Of a DNA stretch of 64,000 bases, positions 17,718 through 27,523 are shown one piece after another. Source of the stretch: CAIYRG01 sp964494505 (GTDB taxonomy: Bacteria; Pseudomonadota; Alphaproteobacteria; Micropepsales; Micropepsaceae); contig CAZBRO010000027.1 of the NCBI GenBank assembly GCA_964494505.1, forward strand, positions 17,324-81,323, given 5' to 3'. Every line of letters begins with the position of its first letter. The stretch's first letter is position 1. The notes under the pieces were generated by a model that was not told where the DNA came from, ran no database searches, and saw nothing but the letters and a program-made list of their open reading frames with translations. Made by a program: the position numbers and the translations under genes.

Positions 17718-18452
17718 TCAACGCCCCGCAACGAAGACCGCGAGATATATCACCGCGGCTCCCAGCACCGTCATGGTCGTGGTGAGGAGTTTCGGGTGCG
17801 CGTGATGGCTCTCCGGGATGAAATCGCTGGCGCCGATGTAAAGGAAAAATCCGAAGAACACGGCGAGCACAATGCCGAAGAGTCCGTCGGGGACATGGAA
17901 GAAAAGCGTCAGCGCAATCCCCAGACCGGGCGTGAGCGCATCCGCCGAAAGCCAGAACAGCCCCTGGCGCTTGCTTCCCCCATTCTTCAGGACGACGCTC
18001 ATGGTGTTGATGCCGTCCGAGAAATCATGCGTCAGCACGCCGATGGCTACGATAATGCCGATTGCGGCGGAGGCCTGAAACGCAAGTCCGATGGCGATGC
18101 CGTCGAGAAAACTGTGCGCCGAGAGGCTGCCCGCGCCGAACCAGCCGCGCTGAGGCGTATGCGTCGTTTCTCCCTCTTCATGGGCGGCAGCCTGGCCGTA
18201 ATAGAGAACGCCCCGATCCAGGATAAGATAGAAGAAAAAGCCGGCGGCGCCCCAGGCGATGATGCTCTCCGGCGTATTGTATTTCGTACCGATTGCCAGC
18301 GCTTCCGGAAGCAAATCGAAGAACGCGACCCCGATCACCGCTCCGGCGCTGAACCCGAGCACGAGGTGCAGCTTGTCTTTTAAACGAAGCGCAAACATCC
18401 CGCCGGCAAAAGTCACGCAAAATGCCGCAGCAGCGAGGAGAAGGAGGAGCAT
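17718..18452 (-). CDS. ZIP family metal transporter
   Basis: The protein has 244 residues with about eight membrane helices. The metal-binding motifs of helices IV and V are AHSFLDGIAIGLAFQ and LTHDFSDGINTMSV. A histidine-containing loop (HEEGETTHTPQ) lies before helix IV. ZIP proteins move zinc, iron or manganese into the cytoplasm. It follows the CzcB-CzcA-OMF operon on the same strand with a 352-base gap, so uptake and efflux of metals may be encoded side by side. Confidence 0.88.
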   Translation of the reverse strand: MLLLLLAAAAFCVTFAGGMFALRLKDKLHLVLGFSAGAVIGVAFFDLLPEALAIGTKYNTPESIIAWGAAGFFFYLILDRGVLYYGQAAAHEEGETTHTPQRGWFGAGSLSAHSFLDGIAIGLAFQASAAIGIIVAIGVLTHDFSDGINTMSVVLKNGGSKRQGLFWLSADALTPGLGIALTLFFHVPDGLFGIVLAVFFGFFLYIGASDFIPESHHAHPKLLTTTMTVLGAAVIYLAVFVAGR

Positions 18453-18804
18453 CCGTTGAAATTTTCCGAATTGGCGCTGTGCCGGCCGGCCATGAACGTC
18501 TTATGAGGCGTTGGTCGTCAGACGGTAAGCAGCGGCATCAAGAATGTGCAAGCCGCGCTTGCGTTCGCCGCAAAGGCCTTCGCCGCTCGGTGCGGCAAGC
18601 CAAGCGCCTCCCGGGAAAATCAGGCAATGGCGCCAGAGGAGCAACCAAACCGTCCGTAAGCTGTTGATGTCATAAGTGTATTTTCCTCAATTTGATAATG
18701 CCAACGGGCCCCGGGAAGCAAGTTCGCGACGAGACGCACACCAGGAGGGGCTGAAGAGCGTCGTTCATGAACATTCCCTGCCCTCATGCAGAGATTGGGA
18801 GAGT
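18453..18804. other. Gap without recognised gene
   Basis: This spans 352 bases between the efflux-operon end and the ZIP gene start, both on the minus strand. The short open frames here overlap one another and match nothing I know. The part nearest 18452 should contain the ZIP promoter. I see no convincing regulatory palindrome. Confidence 0.5.
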
Positions 18805-20328
18805 TCACCTGTTTCGTTGTTCGCTTGCATCCCTCGAACCTTCTGCGTACGGCCGATTCCACCAACCTCCGCCAAGAGCCTGGAACAGCGCAGCCGTATC
18901 GGCATAACGATCGGCCTGTGCCTGCACGCGGCTGATGAGAGCGCGCTGATAGGCCGCTTGGGCACTTAAGAATTCAAGGTGCCCCGTCTGTCCCAGCTCC
19001 AGCCGCCGCCGCGCGATATTGAGACTTCGCATGGCGGCAGCTTCGGTGGCTGCTGCGGCATTGAGGGCATTTCCGTCCGATTGAAGTGCATGAAGCACAT
19101 CGGCGACGTTCTGGAAGGCTGCAATGACGGTGCTCCGGTAGTCGGCGGCGGCCTGGTCATAAGCGGCTTCCGCTGCGCGTCTGCGCGCGAGCAGAGTTCC
19201 TCCCTGGAACACCGGTTGAGCGAGACTGGCGCCCAACGTCCAGAAGCCTCCACCCGGCGACAACAGGCGCCCGATCTCCGTGGCGACGGATCCATCGACG
19301 GCAGTCAACGTGATGTTGGGCAGCATATTCGCAGCGGCAACACCAATCTCGGCGCTGGCGGCATGGAGAAGGCCTTCCGCTGCCCGAACGTCCGGGCGCC
19401 GCGCGACAAGCGCGGATGGCAGGCTGACAGGCAGGTCTTGCGGCAGGACAAGCGAGGACACATCGAAGGTCTGCTCGATCTCATCGTCCGGCAGGCGGCC
19501 AGCCAGTGCCGTCAGGAGGTCGCGCTGCTGAGCCAGCGCCTTTTCGAGCGGCGGCAGTTCCTGGCGCACGGCAGCAAGTGCTGCCTCCTGCGCGGCGACC
19601 TCGGCGCCTGCGATCTGTCCGAGATTGACCTGGCGGCGCAAAATCTCGAGCGCGTCGCTTGTCGACTGGGCGACGGACTGGATGGCTTCGATCTTCGCGC
19701 GCAACGCGGCTTCCTGAATCGCGGCGGCGACCACATTCGCCGTCAACGCCAGATAGGTGGCCTCCACGCGGAAGCGCTGTGCGTCCGCGAGCGCGGTCAA
19801 ACTCTCGACCTGCCGCCGGTTGGCTCCGAAAATATCCGGCGTCCAGGAAGCCGTGAGTTGGGTCTGATAGAGCGAGAAAAGCAAGGCGTCCGAGTTGAGC
19901 GGAGGCGCGAGCGTCGCGGGGGCCTTTTCGCGGCTCGCCGATAGATTCGCGGAGACGGTTGGAAAATACGCGCCTTGCTGGGCCCGCACATTTTCCATGG
20001 CGGCTCGCAGAGCCGCTTCTGCCGATTGCAGATTCGGATTCTGCGCGAGTGTCTGGGCGACTAGCGCATTGAGGGGTTCCGAGTGGAAAAGACTCCACCA
20101 GTCCGCCGGAATGTCGCGTCCGGACAGGAAGCGCTGCGCTTGGCCCCCCGGCACGTCGGCGGAGGCGGTCATCGCCGGAAGAGGATCGCGCGTGTACGAG
20201 GCCGCGTTCGGCGGCGCCGGCTTGTGAAAATCCGGCCCGGCCGCACAGCCGGTTCCAAGCAGGACCGCCACCACCAACGGCACCGCGGTCTTCATGCGCC
20301 TCGACGCCGCGTGGCTCGTGCCGGTCAT
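18805..20328 (-). CDS. RND outer-membrane channel (NodT/OprM family lipoprotein)
   Basis: The protein has 507 residues. The N-terminus has a lipobox, VVAVLLGTGCAAGPDF, with lipidated Cys near residue 28. Two OEP repeats follow, rich in long coiled helices (NLQSAEAALRAAMENVRAQQ, and a second copy near AAYDQAAADYRSTVIAAFQNVADVLHAL). It is the trimeric exit duct of the tripartite pump encoded upstream; the gap to the pump gene is 5 bases. It could also serve the channel-less RND pair at 11781-16158. Confidence 0.92.
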   Translation of the reverse strand: MTGTSHAASRRMKTAVPLVVAVLLGTGCAAGPDFHKPAPPNAASYTRDPLPAMTASADVPGGQAQRFLSGRDIPADWWSLFHSEPLNALVAQTLAQNPNLQSAEAALRAAMENVRAQQGAYFPTVSANLSASREKAPATLAPPLNSDALLFSLYQTQLTASWTPDIFGANRRQVESLTALADAQRFRVEATYLALTANVVAAAIQEAALRAKIEAIQSVAQSTSDALEILRRQVNLGQIAGAEVAAQEAALAAVRQELPPLEKALAQQRDLLTALAGRLPDDEIEQTFDVSSLVLPQDLPVSLPSALVARRPDVRAAEGLLHAASAEIGVAAANMLPNITLTAVDGSVATEIGRLLSPGGGFWTLGASLAQPVFQGGTLLARRRAAEAAYDQAAADYRSTVIAAFQNVADVLHALQSDGNALNAAAATEAAAMRSLNIARRRLELGQTGHLEFLSAQAAYQRALISRVQAQADRYADTAALFQALGGGWWNRPYAEGSRDASEQRNR

Positions 20329-20333
20329 GATCG

Positions 20334-23300
20334 CTATTCCGCGGGTTCTGCCTGCATGACCATCTCCCCCTCCCTTTGTGCGTGGCGGGAAAAGAGATCG
20401 ATCAAGACCGGCAATACGATGAGGATCAGAAGCGGCGCCAACAGAATGCCGCCCACCACGACGACGGCCAGGGGCTTTTGCACCTGTGAGCCGATGCCGG
20501 TGGAAAGGGCCGCCGGCAGCAGCCCTACGCAGGCGACGAGACAGGTCATCACCACCGGCCGTATCTGGGTTTCGCAGGTGTGCAGAATGGCCGCCGCCCG
20601 ATCCATGCCTTCGTCGACCATGCGATTGTAATAGGAAAGCACGATAATTCCGTCCATCGCGGCGATTCCGAACAGCGCCACGAATCCGATCGCCGCGGAA
20701 ACGCTGAACGGAATGCCCGAAAAGAACAGCGCGAAAACGCCTCCAATCAGCGTCATCGGAATCACGCTGCCGGCCAGCAACGCATCGCGAAGCGAGCCGA
20801 AATTGAGATAAAGCAGCGTCCCGATGAGAAAGATGCTGAGCGGCACCACCACCGCGAGCCTTTGCAACGCTTCAAGGAACTCGCCGAATTCGCCCGCCCA
20901 TTCGAGACGGTAACCGGCCGGCAGGGAAACCTGTTCGGCGATTGTCCGCTGCGCCTCGGTGACTGCGCTGCCGAGATCGCGCCCCCGCACACTGAACTTG
21001 ATCGGAATATAGCGCTCCTGGTTCTCGCGATAGACGAAGGACGAGCCCGAGGTGAGGGTGACGTTCGCAACGTCCGAGAGCGGAATTTGAATCACGCCGT
21101 TTCCGTTCGGACCGGGCACGCCAATCGTGATCCGCCTTATGGCATCGAGACTCTGGCGGTATTCCGGCGCAAAACGCACCTTGAGCGGAAAATAGCGATC
21201 GCTTCCCTCCTCATAGAGGTTGCCTGCATCCTGGCCGCCGATTGCGGCCTGCACGGTCGCGTTGACATCCCCAGGCGTGAGTCCGTAGCGGGCGGCACGC
21301 GCCCGATCCACGTCGATGGCGACGGTTGGCTGGCCCAGCATGGTGAAGACCGCCAGATCCGTGATGCCCGGAACGCCGGCCATGGCGTCCTTGATCTTGT
21401 TCGCGGTCTTTTCAAGGGTCTGAAGATCGTTGCCATACAGCTTGACCGAATTCTGGCCCTTTATGCCGGACGCGGATTCTTCGACATTGTCTTCGATATA
21501 TTGCGAGAAATTGAAATCGATGCCCGGGAATTGCGCCTCCAGCCGGCCCTTCAGCTGTTCGGTCAGTTTTTCCTTGTCCACGCCGGGCGGCCAGGTGCCG
21601 AACGGCTTCAAGGGCACGAAGAATTCGACATTGAAGAAACCCGTGGCGTCGGTCCCGTCGTCAGGGCGGCCGTGCTGGGATACGACCGTCTCGGCTTCGG
21701 GATAGCTCGCGATCAGCTGCCGCATCCGGTTGACGTAATCATCGCCCTCTTCCAGCGAGACGGAAGCCGGCATTGTCGCCCGTATCCAGAGATTGCCCTC
21801 TTCGAGATGCGGCAGGAATTCTGATCCCAACTGCGTCACCGCGCCAATCGCGATGATCAGCAGCATGCTTGCCGAGCCCAGTGTCAGGAGCTTGTTGACG
21901 AGGGCGAATTCGATGATGGGTCCATACAGGCGCTTCAGACCGCGCACGGCGAAGGTTTCGATTTCGCTCACGCGGTCGGACAGGAGCAGGCTTGCAAGAG
22001 CGGGCGACACGGTGAATGTCGCAATCAATCCGCCGGAGATGGCGTAGGCATAGGTCCTGGCCATCGGCCCGAATATATGGCCCTCGATTCCGGTCATCGT
22101 AAACAGAGGCACGAACCCGGCAATGATGATGGCCGCGGAAAAAAAGATTGCGCGGTTCACCTGTGTCGCGGCATTGGCGATAGCCGCGAACTTCCCCCGC
22201 AGTCCGAGCACGGTCCGGGTCTCGTGCAGATGAACGTCGTTTGCGAAGCGCTGGCTGGCCTTTTGACCGAGATGGCGAAAGATGTTCTCGACCATGATCA
22301 CCGTCGCATCGACGATCAGGCCGAAATCTATCGCGCCGACCGAGAGCAGATTGGCCGACTCGCCGCTCAGCGTCATGATGATGATGGCAAATGAAAGCGC
22401 GAACGGAATCGTTGCCGCGACCACGATCGCGCTGCGCAGATTCCCCAGGAACAGCCATTGAACCAGGAAAATCAGGAACATTCCGGCGAACATATTATGC
22501 AGCACGGTGTTGGTGGTGACGTCGATCAGATCGCTGCGGTCGTAGATCTTCTCGATTCGCACGCCGGGAGGGAGCAAACCGGACGCATTGATCTTTTGAA
22601 CCTCCCCCTCGACTGCCTTGATCGTGGGTTTGCTCTCTCCGCCACGCCGCATCAGCACAATGCCTTCGACCACATCGTCGTCGCGGTCCTGGCCCGCGAT
22701 ACCCAGCCGCGGCTCGTTGCCCGCGCTCACGGCCGCGACGTCCTTCAACAGCACCGGGGTGCCGCCGGAAGCCGTCAGCATGGTGTTGCGAACGTCGTCG
22801 ATCGAGCGGATCAGGCCGAGGCCCCGAACGACTGCCGCCTGCGGTCCGATGTTCAGCGTTTGGCCGCCGACATTGACGTTGCTGTTGTTCAGGACTTGCA
22901 GCACCTGCTGCAGCGTCAAGCCATAATCGATGAGTTTTCGCTGATCGATGTCGACATTGTAGACTTTGGTCTTGCCGCCCCACGACGTTACATCGACGAC
23001 GCCCGGCACCGCCTTGAACCGCCGCACCAGGATCCAGTCCTCGATGGTCTTAAGATCGGTCACCGAAAATCCCGGCGGGCCGACCACCCGGTAGCGATAG
23101 ATTTCTCCAATAGGGCTCTCATAGGAAAGGCGGGGCTGCACGCCATCCTTGAGCGGAGGGAGTTGAGAGAGGCGATTGATGACGTATTGTTCCGCCTGCT
23201 CGTAGCTCAGATCGTAAGTGAACTGGATCAGCGTGTCCGACAGGCCGAACATCGAAGCCGTGCGGATCGCGCTGACATGGGGCAGCCCGGACATCTGTAT

Positions 23301-23507
23301 TTCAATCGGGATCGTGATGTAGCGCTCGATGTCCTCCGCGGAATCGCCGGGGCTCTGGGTGATCACATCGATGAGCGGTGGCACCGGATCCGGATAGGCC
23401 TCGATGTTGAGATTTGCGAAGCCCACAATGCCCGCCCCAACAAGCAGGGCAAGCAGAAGCACGATCACCACGCGTTGTTTGAGAGCGAAGGCGACGACCT
23501 GATTCAT
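20334..23507 (-). CDS. CusA/CzcA family RND efflux transporter
   Basis: The protein has 1057 residues. The helix IV motif is VGAIDFGLIVDATVIMVEN, which keeps the two Asp and the Glu characteristic of the heavy-metal (HME) RND branch, though the usual Gly after the second Asp is Ala. The N-terminus shows YPDPVPPLIDVITQSPG, typical of CzcA/CusA. It likely exports divalent or monovalent metal ions by proton antiport. It is the middle gene of an adaptor-pump-channel operon, with gaps of 3 and 5 bases. Metal specificity cannot be assigned. Confidence 0.92.
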   Translation of the reverse strand: MNQVVAFALKQRVVIVLLLALLVGAGIVGFANLNIEAYPDPVPPLIDVITQSPGDSAEDIERYITIPIEIQMSGLPHVSAIRTASMFGLSDTLIQFTYDLSYEQAEQYVINRLSQLPPLKDGVQPRLSYESPIGEIYRYRVVGPPGFSVTDLKTIEDWILVRRFKAVPGVVDVTSWGGKTKVYNVDIDQRKLIDYGLTLQQVLQVLNNSNVNVGGQTLNIGPQAAVVRGLGLIRSIDDVRNTMLTASGGTPVLLKDVAAVSAGNEPRLGIAGQDRDDDVVEGIVLMRRGGESKPTIKAVEGEVQKINASGLLPPGVRIEKIYDRSDLIDVTTNTVLHNMFAGMFLIFLVQWLFLGNLRSAIVVAATIPFALSFAIIIMTLSGESANLLSVGAIDFGLIVDATVIMVENIFRHLGQKASQRFANDVHLHETRTVLGLRGKFAAIANAATQVNRAIFFSAAIIIAGFVPLFTMTGIEGHIFGPMARTYAYAISGGLIATFTVSPALASLLLSDRVSEIETFAVRGLKRLYGPIIEFALVNKLLTLGSASMLLIIAIGAVTQLGSEFLPHLEEGNLWIRATMPASVSLEEGDDYVNRMRQLIASYPEAETVVSQHGRPDDGTDATGFFNVEFFVPLKPFGTWPPGVDKEKLTEQLKGRLEAQFPGIDFNFSQYIEDNVEESASGIKGQNSVKLYGNDLQTLEKTANKIKDAMAGVPGITDLAVFTMLGQPTVAIDVDRARAARYGLTPGDVNATVQAAIGGQDAGNLYEEGSDRYFPLKVRFAPEYRQSLDAIRRITIGVPGPNGNGVIQIPLSDVANVTLTSGSSFVYRENQERYIPIKFSVRGRDLGSAVTEAQRTIAEQVSLPAGYRLEWAGEFGEFLEALQRLAVVVPLSIFLIGTLLYLNFGSLRDALLAGSVIPMTLIGGVFALFFSGIPFSVSAAIGFVALFGIAAMDGIIVLSYYNRMVDEGMDRAAAILHTCETQIRPVVMTCLVACVGLLPAALSTGIGSQVQKPLAVVVVGGILLAPLLILIVLPVLIDLFSRHAQREGEMVMQAEPAE

Positions 23508-23510
23508 CGA

Positions 23511-24782
23511 TCAGCCGCCGGTCGCGGCCCGATCGATGAAAATCGTTCCGCTGGTTACGATTTTTTCGCCGGGCGACAAACCGCTCAACACTTCGACCGT
23601 GGCGCCATTGGTCCTGCCGGCGCGAATCTCGCGCAGGGCCAGAACGCCATCCGAACCCATCACCCAGACGTGCGGCGTTTCGCCTTCATAAAGGATCGCG
23701 CTCTGCGGAATGGCAGGAGACATGTTTCCCTCGCCCGTGATGATGCTGAAGCTTGCAAACATCTGCGGCTTGAGCGCTCCGTCGTGGTTGTCGACATCGG
23801 CGCGAACGGAAAGCCGGTGTGTATTGGGATCGATGGATGGCGCCACATAACTGATCCTGGCCTTGAACATCCGTTCGGGATAGGCCAGCACACGGACTTC
23901 CAGCTCATCGCCGATGTGAATATGCGGCGCGTCCGCTTCGCGCACATTGGCAACCAGCCAGACGGTCGACAGATCGCCGATAAGGTAAAGGGCGGTAGAG
24001 GATGCCGCCTGAATATATTGGCCCAATCCGAGTTGACGCTGAAGGATGGTTCCGCCGATGGGAGCGCGGATCGTCGCTGCCGGGCTCGTCTTCTGCATGT
24101 CGGGCGCGTTTTCCAGTGCGGCGACCTCGTCATCGGATTTACCGAGGATGGTCAGGCGATTGCGAACCGCGGCTAGAGCGATTTCGGAGTTGCGGAGATT
24201 GCCCTCGGCGGTTGCAAGATCGACTTGGCTTTGCTGCCAATCGCGAAGCGCTGCCCCCTCGGAATCGTAAAGCGCGTGCTGACGCTGCTCGTTGGTCCGC
24301 GCCAGATCGAATTGGGCGTGTGCCGAATTCACGGCCGATTTTGCGGCAATCAGATCGTTCTGGGCCTGCACGATTTCCGAGGCTTCGACGACCAGCAGCG
24401 GCGCGCCTTTTGCAACGTAATCGCCGGGCTTGGCGATGAGCTGTGTCACGCGCCCCGTGAGCTGCGAAAACACCGGCGTGGTGAGATTGTCGTCGATTGC
24501 AATGGAGCCCTCGGTCTCCGTTTCCGGCCGGAACGACATCTGCTCGACCGGCTTGATGACGAGGCCGGCGAGTTCCTCGCGCGAGGGTTTGAAAGTTGTG
24601 ACTCCTGATGCGGTTGCCTGCTGCGCGACGGAGGATGCCGGTGTGACGACAACATTCGTCCCCAACATCAGTGCGATGCTCAAAGCCCCGATCGCCGCAA
24701 GACCAAGCAAAATCTGCAGCTGTCGGCTTACCGTCAGCGCGCGCGGTGCGCGGGGGCGCTTCTCCGAACCGCTGTCCGTCAT
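23511..24782 (-). CDS. CzcB-like RND periplasmic adaptor
   Basis: The protein has 423 residues: one N-terminal membrane helix (QILLGLAAIGALSIALMLG), a barrel-sandwich domain (SQLTGRVTQLIAKPGDYVAKGAPLLVV), an alpha-hairpin and beta-barrel domains (TVWLVANVREADAPHIHIGD), then a C-terminal domain with PQSAILYEGETPHVWVM. This matches CzcB/HlyD-type adaptors. It is first in the operon, with CzcA 3 bases downstream. I see no His-rich metal chaperone extension. Confidence 0.92.
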   Translation of the reverse strand: MTDSGSEKRPRAPRALTVSRQLQILLGLAAIGALSIALMLGTNVVVTPASSVAQQATASGVTTFKPSREELAGLVIKPVEQMSFRPETETEGSIAIDDNLTTPVFSQLTGRVTQLIAKPGDYVAKGAPLLVVEASEIVQAQNDLIAAKSAVNSAHAQFDLARTNEQRQHALYDSEGAALRDWQQSQVDLATAEGNLRNSEIALAAVRNRLTILGKSDDEVAALENAPDMQKTSPAATIRAPIGGTILQRQLGLGQYIQAASSTALYLIGDLSTVWLVANVREADAPHIHIGDELEVRVLAYPERMFKARISYVAPSIDPNTHRLSVRADVDNHDGALKPQMFASFSIITGEGNMSPAIPQSAILYEGETPHVWVMGSDGVLALREIRAGRTNGATVEVLSGLSPGEKIVTSGTIFIDRAATGG

Positions 24783-24972
24783 GGAGCTTCCTCATACCCG
24801 CCAAGTCGCCGGGCCGTATCAAGCAGGAACAAGCCTGATCGAGGTTGAGTGGGGCCGATCACGATTTCGTCTTAGCATCGAAGCTCTTACCGGCGGGATT
24901 TAATTCGGCTTTAGATTTCCGCCGACGCGTTCACACGGCCTGGAGCGTGGATAAACGCTAAAGATTAGTACC
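24783..24972. other. Leader of the efflux operon
   Basis: These 190 bases upstream of the adaptor gene must hold the operon promoter (minus strand). No adjacent MerR-, CopR- or CadC-type regulator gene is present, and I cannot identify an operator by eye. Confidence 0.4.
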
Positions 24973-25255
24973 TTGTTAGATCGTGTAGGCTATCGCCCGA
25001 CAGGCTCAAAATATTACGTATCGTTTAATGTCGCGACGCTCATCGCAATCGGTCGTTTCCTGCTCGATGTGTTTTCAGGTCCGGGCATCGCCGACGGTAT
25101 TGGATATTCGGTCGTTCTTGTCCTGGGCTTGCCATATCCCGAACGCGGATACGCATTTGCGTGAGCGGCGTTTGCCCCGTTTCTGTTATTGAAGCTGGGC
25201 TGCTTGTGCGGGACGAATTCCGCCGGGCGTCGAGCCCTGTTGGACAGGACGGGAA
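24973..25255 (+). pseudogene. Remnant of a membrane sensor N-terminus
   Basis: The frame from TTG 24973 encodes NVATLIAIGRFLLDVFSGPG, then GIGYSVVLVLGLPYPERGYAFA, then stops at a TGA. Beyond the stop the same frame continues with a hydrophobic AAFAPFLLLKLG. Two helices of this type at an N-terminus are usual in sensor histidine kinases with an unnamed membrane input domain. No kinase core follows. An orphan response regulator begins at 25571. I infer a decayed sensor gene; it could also be chance coding. Confidence 0.3.
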
Positions 25256-25570
25256 GAACGCGCTCCACCTGAAGGGGACAGTACGAATAAAATTGGCGCT
25301 AAATAGCCCGGATACGCGGTTTCTGGATTCTCGCCGACTCAAGAAACTGAGGAGCTCCAAACGTCTTTCGCCAGAGCGTTACGGCCCATCGTGTGACGCC
25401 GCCAACCTATTCCCCCGGGCGGCAGCAGAGTACCTATGATATAATCTGAAAGTGCGATTCGTTTCGCGGCTTCCGCCATTCGCCAGCAGCGCAACATCGC
25501 GCTCTCCAGGAGGCCGAGATCGCGGACGGCGAGCACTCCTCAATCCAGTTCGGACCACGGTGATTATCCC

Positions 25571-25960
25571 TTGCGCATCCTTGTCATAGACGACGATTCC
25601 GCTGTTCTGGATTCGATCCGGGCTATGCTGATCGCTGAAGGGCACGATGCGGTCGGCGCCGATAGCGGTCAGGAAGGTATTGACGCCTTCAGCACGGCAC
25701 TATCCACCGCGTTACCTTTTGACGTTGTGATGACCGACCTTACGATGCAAGGGGTCGATGGCAAGCAGGTGGCACGGTCGGTGAAGAAACTTTCTCCGTC
25801 CACGCCGACCATTCTGATGACCGGTTGGGATGTGGGAACCTCCGGCGATGCGACCGCTTATCGTGATATCGATCACGTACTTGGCAAGCCCACAAGATTG
25901 GCTGAATTACGGCAAGTCATGCGACAGTGCGGCATGGTCAGGGGTGGGGGGAGCGGGTAA
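25571..25960 (+). CDS. Single-domain response regulator (CheY-like)
   Basis: The protein has 129 residues and only a receiver domain. The acidic pocket is VIDDDSAVL, the phosphoacceptor is the Asp of VVMTDLTMQG (about residue 55), the switch Thr is in ILMTGW, and the conserved Lys is in LGKPTRL. There is no output domain, so it works by protein contact or as a phosphorelay step. The start is TTG 25571. Codons upstream stay open for about 40 residues but offer no better start. It lies next to a GGDEF/EAL-like protein and an HD-GYP protein, suggesting a signalling patch. Confidence 0.82.
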   Translation: MRILVIDDDSAVLDSIRAMLIAEGHDAVGADSGQEGIDAFSTALSTALPFDVVMTDLTMQGVDGKQVARSVKKLSPSTPTILMTGWDVGTSGDATAYRDIDHVLGKPTRLAELRQVMRQCGMVRGGGSG

Positions 25961-26227
25961 GCGGTCGGCGTCGACAAACTCGAAGTGGAGCCTCGGCGAC
26001 AGTGTCCCGGAGAGTTCATCGCGTGCAGTGATGTGATGGCACTGCCGCGGCAGGAATAATGCGATAGAGCATCCGGCTTAAACGCCGAAGCTTCGACTTA
26101 AGTAAATGGAACTTCTCAGAATTCCTTTGATCTTCACGCGTGCTTAAGCGTCGGGCTGTACAATTACGTCCTACAGTATGGATGTCACACAGCCCTCCGG
26201 TCTCGGGGGGAGGAATGGCAATGCTTT

Positions 26228-27523
26228 ATGAGGTCGGTGGAGCGCAAAGTGACGATACATAGCGATGAGCGGAAGCTCCGCAATCACATCGACTTGGCGC
26301 AATATGCTGGTTTCCCCGTGTATCTCTTCGATTTTGAATTCTTGCTCGGGCACGTACCCCAGATCACGACGTGGAAAAGGGAGAAGATTGAAACGATTAT
26401 CGGTGCGCGTGTTGATCATGTGCTCGACCGGGCCGACGTACGGATTGCAGGAGGTCCTGGTTTCTATGTCATCTTCTCGAGCCGGGATGCGGAAATTGCG
26501 CAGGTGCGCGCCAACGTGATCTCTACTGACATTCTGAAGCACTTCTTTGGCACTGAAAGCCTTATCCCCGAAGCGGCGCGTGCCTTTTGTCGCCTCTCTG
26601 ACTTGAAGTCGGTAGCCGGCGATCTTGGGGTCAAGCTGCCGTCGGACCAAGAGATCGCGGCTGCTGCAGTGGGTGCAGCGAAGAAACGCGTGGACCAAGA
26701 CAATGTGGCGCAGGAGCAGCAGCCGGCGAGTTCGCTAATCGCCGATATGAATGCGCTCTTCCGGCGTCATTTCGGAGAGCAGAGGCGCGAGCCGCCGAAA
26801 TTTCTGTTCGCGCCAATTTGGGATAGCGCCCAAGAGAGGACGGCTTCGTTCGCCTGCGTGCCCGCGCTTTCCCGCGTTCGCGGAAATGTCGCTGAAAAAC
26901 CCGGCTTGGCGGCAACCATCTGCGACACAGATATCTCAGCGCTTGCGTTCGGCTTGAAGGGGGCTTGGCACGTCGTAAGCCGAGGTGAAATTGCCCTGAT
27001 TACGGTTCCGGTGCATATCGAGACGCTCTCCTGGTCCAAATACCGGACGGCCTATCTGCAAGAGCTTGCCCAGATTGAGCATTCTCTTTTGAACCTGCTC
27101 GCCTTCCGTATCTACGGACTGGATACCGGCGCCAGTCTCTCCCAATTGAAGCAAGGCGTCAGTGTGCTTCGTCGCCACGCTAAGCGCATATTCGCGTATC
27201 TGCCGAGCGTGGGTATTGATTTTTCGAATGCGGGAGTCATGGGCCTCACGGGAATTTTTGCCTCCGCGCCAGACCACATCTTTCGAAGCGGCGATCTCGC
27301 TCTCCTCACGGTGGTGGCAAGTAAGCTCAGACGGATTTGCGCCAATCAAAACGCCTTTGCCTGCGTCGACAATGTGCAGTGCGGCGCCGCCGTAGGCTTG
27401 CTCAAGTCACAGGGTATTCGCTTCGTTGCCGGCCCCATATTCGACCGGCCATCTGAGGAACCAGGCCCGGTAAAGCCACTTCCCTTGTCTGACATCATTG
27501 GAACAAGCTTAGTCGGGATCTGA
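26228..27523 (+). CDS. Unknown protein, possibly degenerate GGDEF/EAL-like
   Basis: The protein has 431 residues, with no signal peptide or membrane helix. The N-terminal third contains ADVRIAGGPGFYVIFSS, which resembles the GGDEF active loop with the Asp-Glu lost. The C-terminal part (RRHAKRIFAYLPSVGIDF and KSQGIRFVAGPIFDRP) faintly recalls the end of EAL domains. If so, both catalytic sites are missing and it could be a c-di-GMP effector or scaffold. A GGGGGGAGG ribosome site fits ATG 26221 better, but that frame stops after 13 codons, so the true start is uncertain. Codon use is less GC-biased than in its neighbours. Confidence 0.6.
   Translation: MRSVERKVTIHSDERKLRNHIDLAQYAGFPVYLFDFEFLLGHVPQITTWKREKIETIIGARVDHVLDRADVRIAGGPGFYVIFSSRDAEIAQVRANVISTDILKHFFGTESLIPEAARAFCRLSDLKSVAGDLGVKLPSDQEIAAAAVGAAKKRVDQDNVAQEQQPASSLIADMNALFRRHFGEQRREPPKFLFAPIWDSAQERTASFACVPALSRVRGNVAEKPGLAATICDTDISALAFGLKGAWHVVSRGEIALITVPVHIETLSWSKYRTAYLQELAQIEHSLLNLLAFRIYGLDTGASLSQLKQGVSVLRRHAKRIFAYLPSVGIDFSNAGVMGLTGIFASAPDHIFRSGDLALLTVVASKLRRICANQNAFACVDNVQCGAAVGLLKSQGIRFVAGPIFDRPSEEPGPVKPLPLSDIIGTSLVGI

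Noticed and set aside
25161..25439. 92-codon plus-strand frame
   Set aside because: No ribosome site, no recognisable domain, and overlapping frames of similar length on the other strand.
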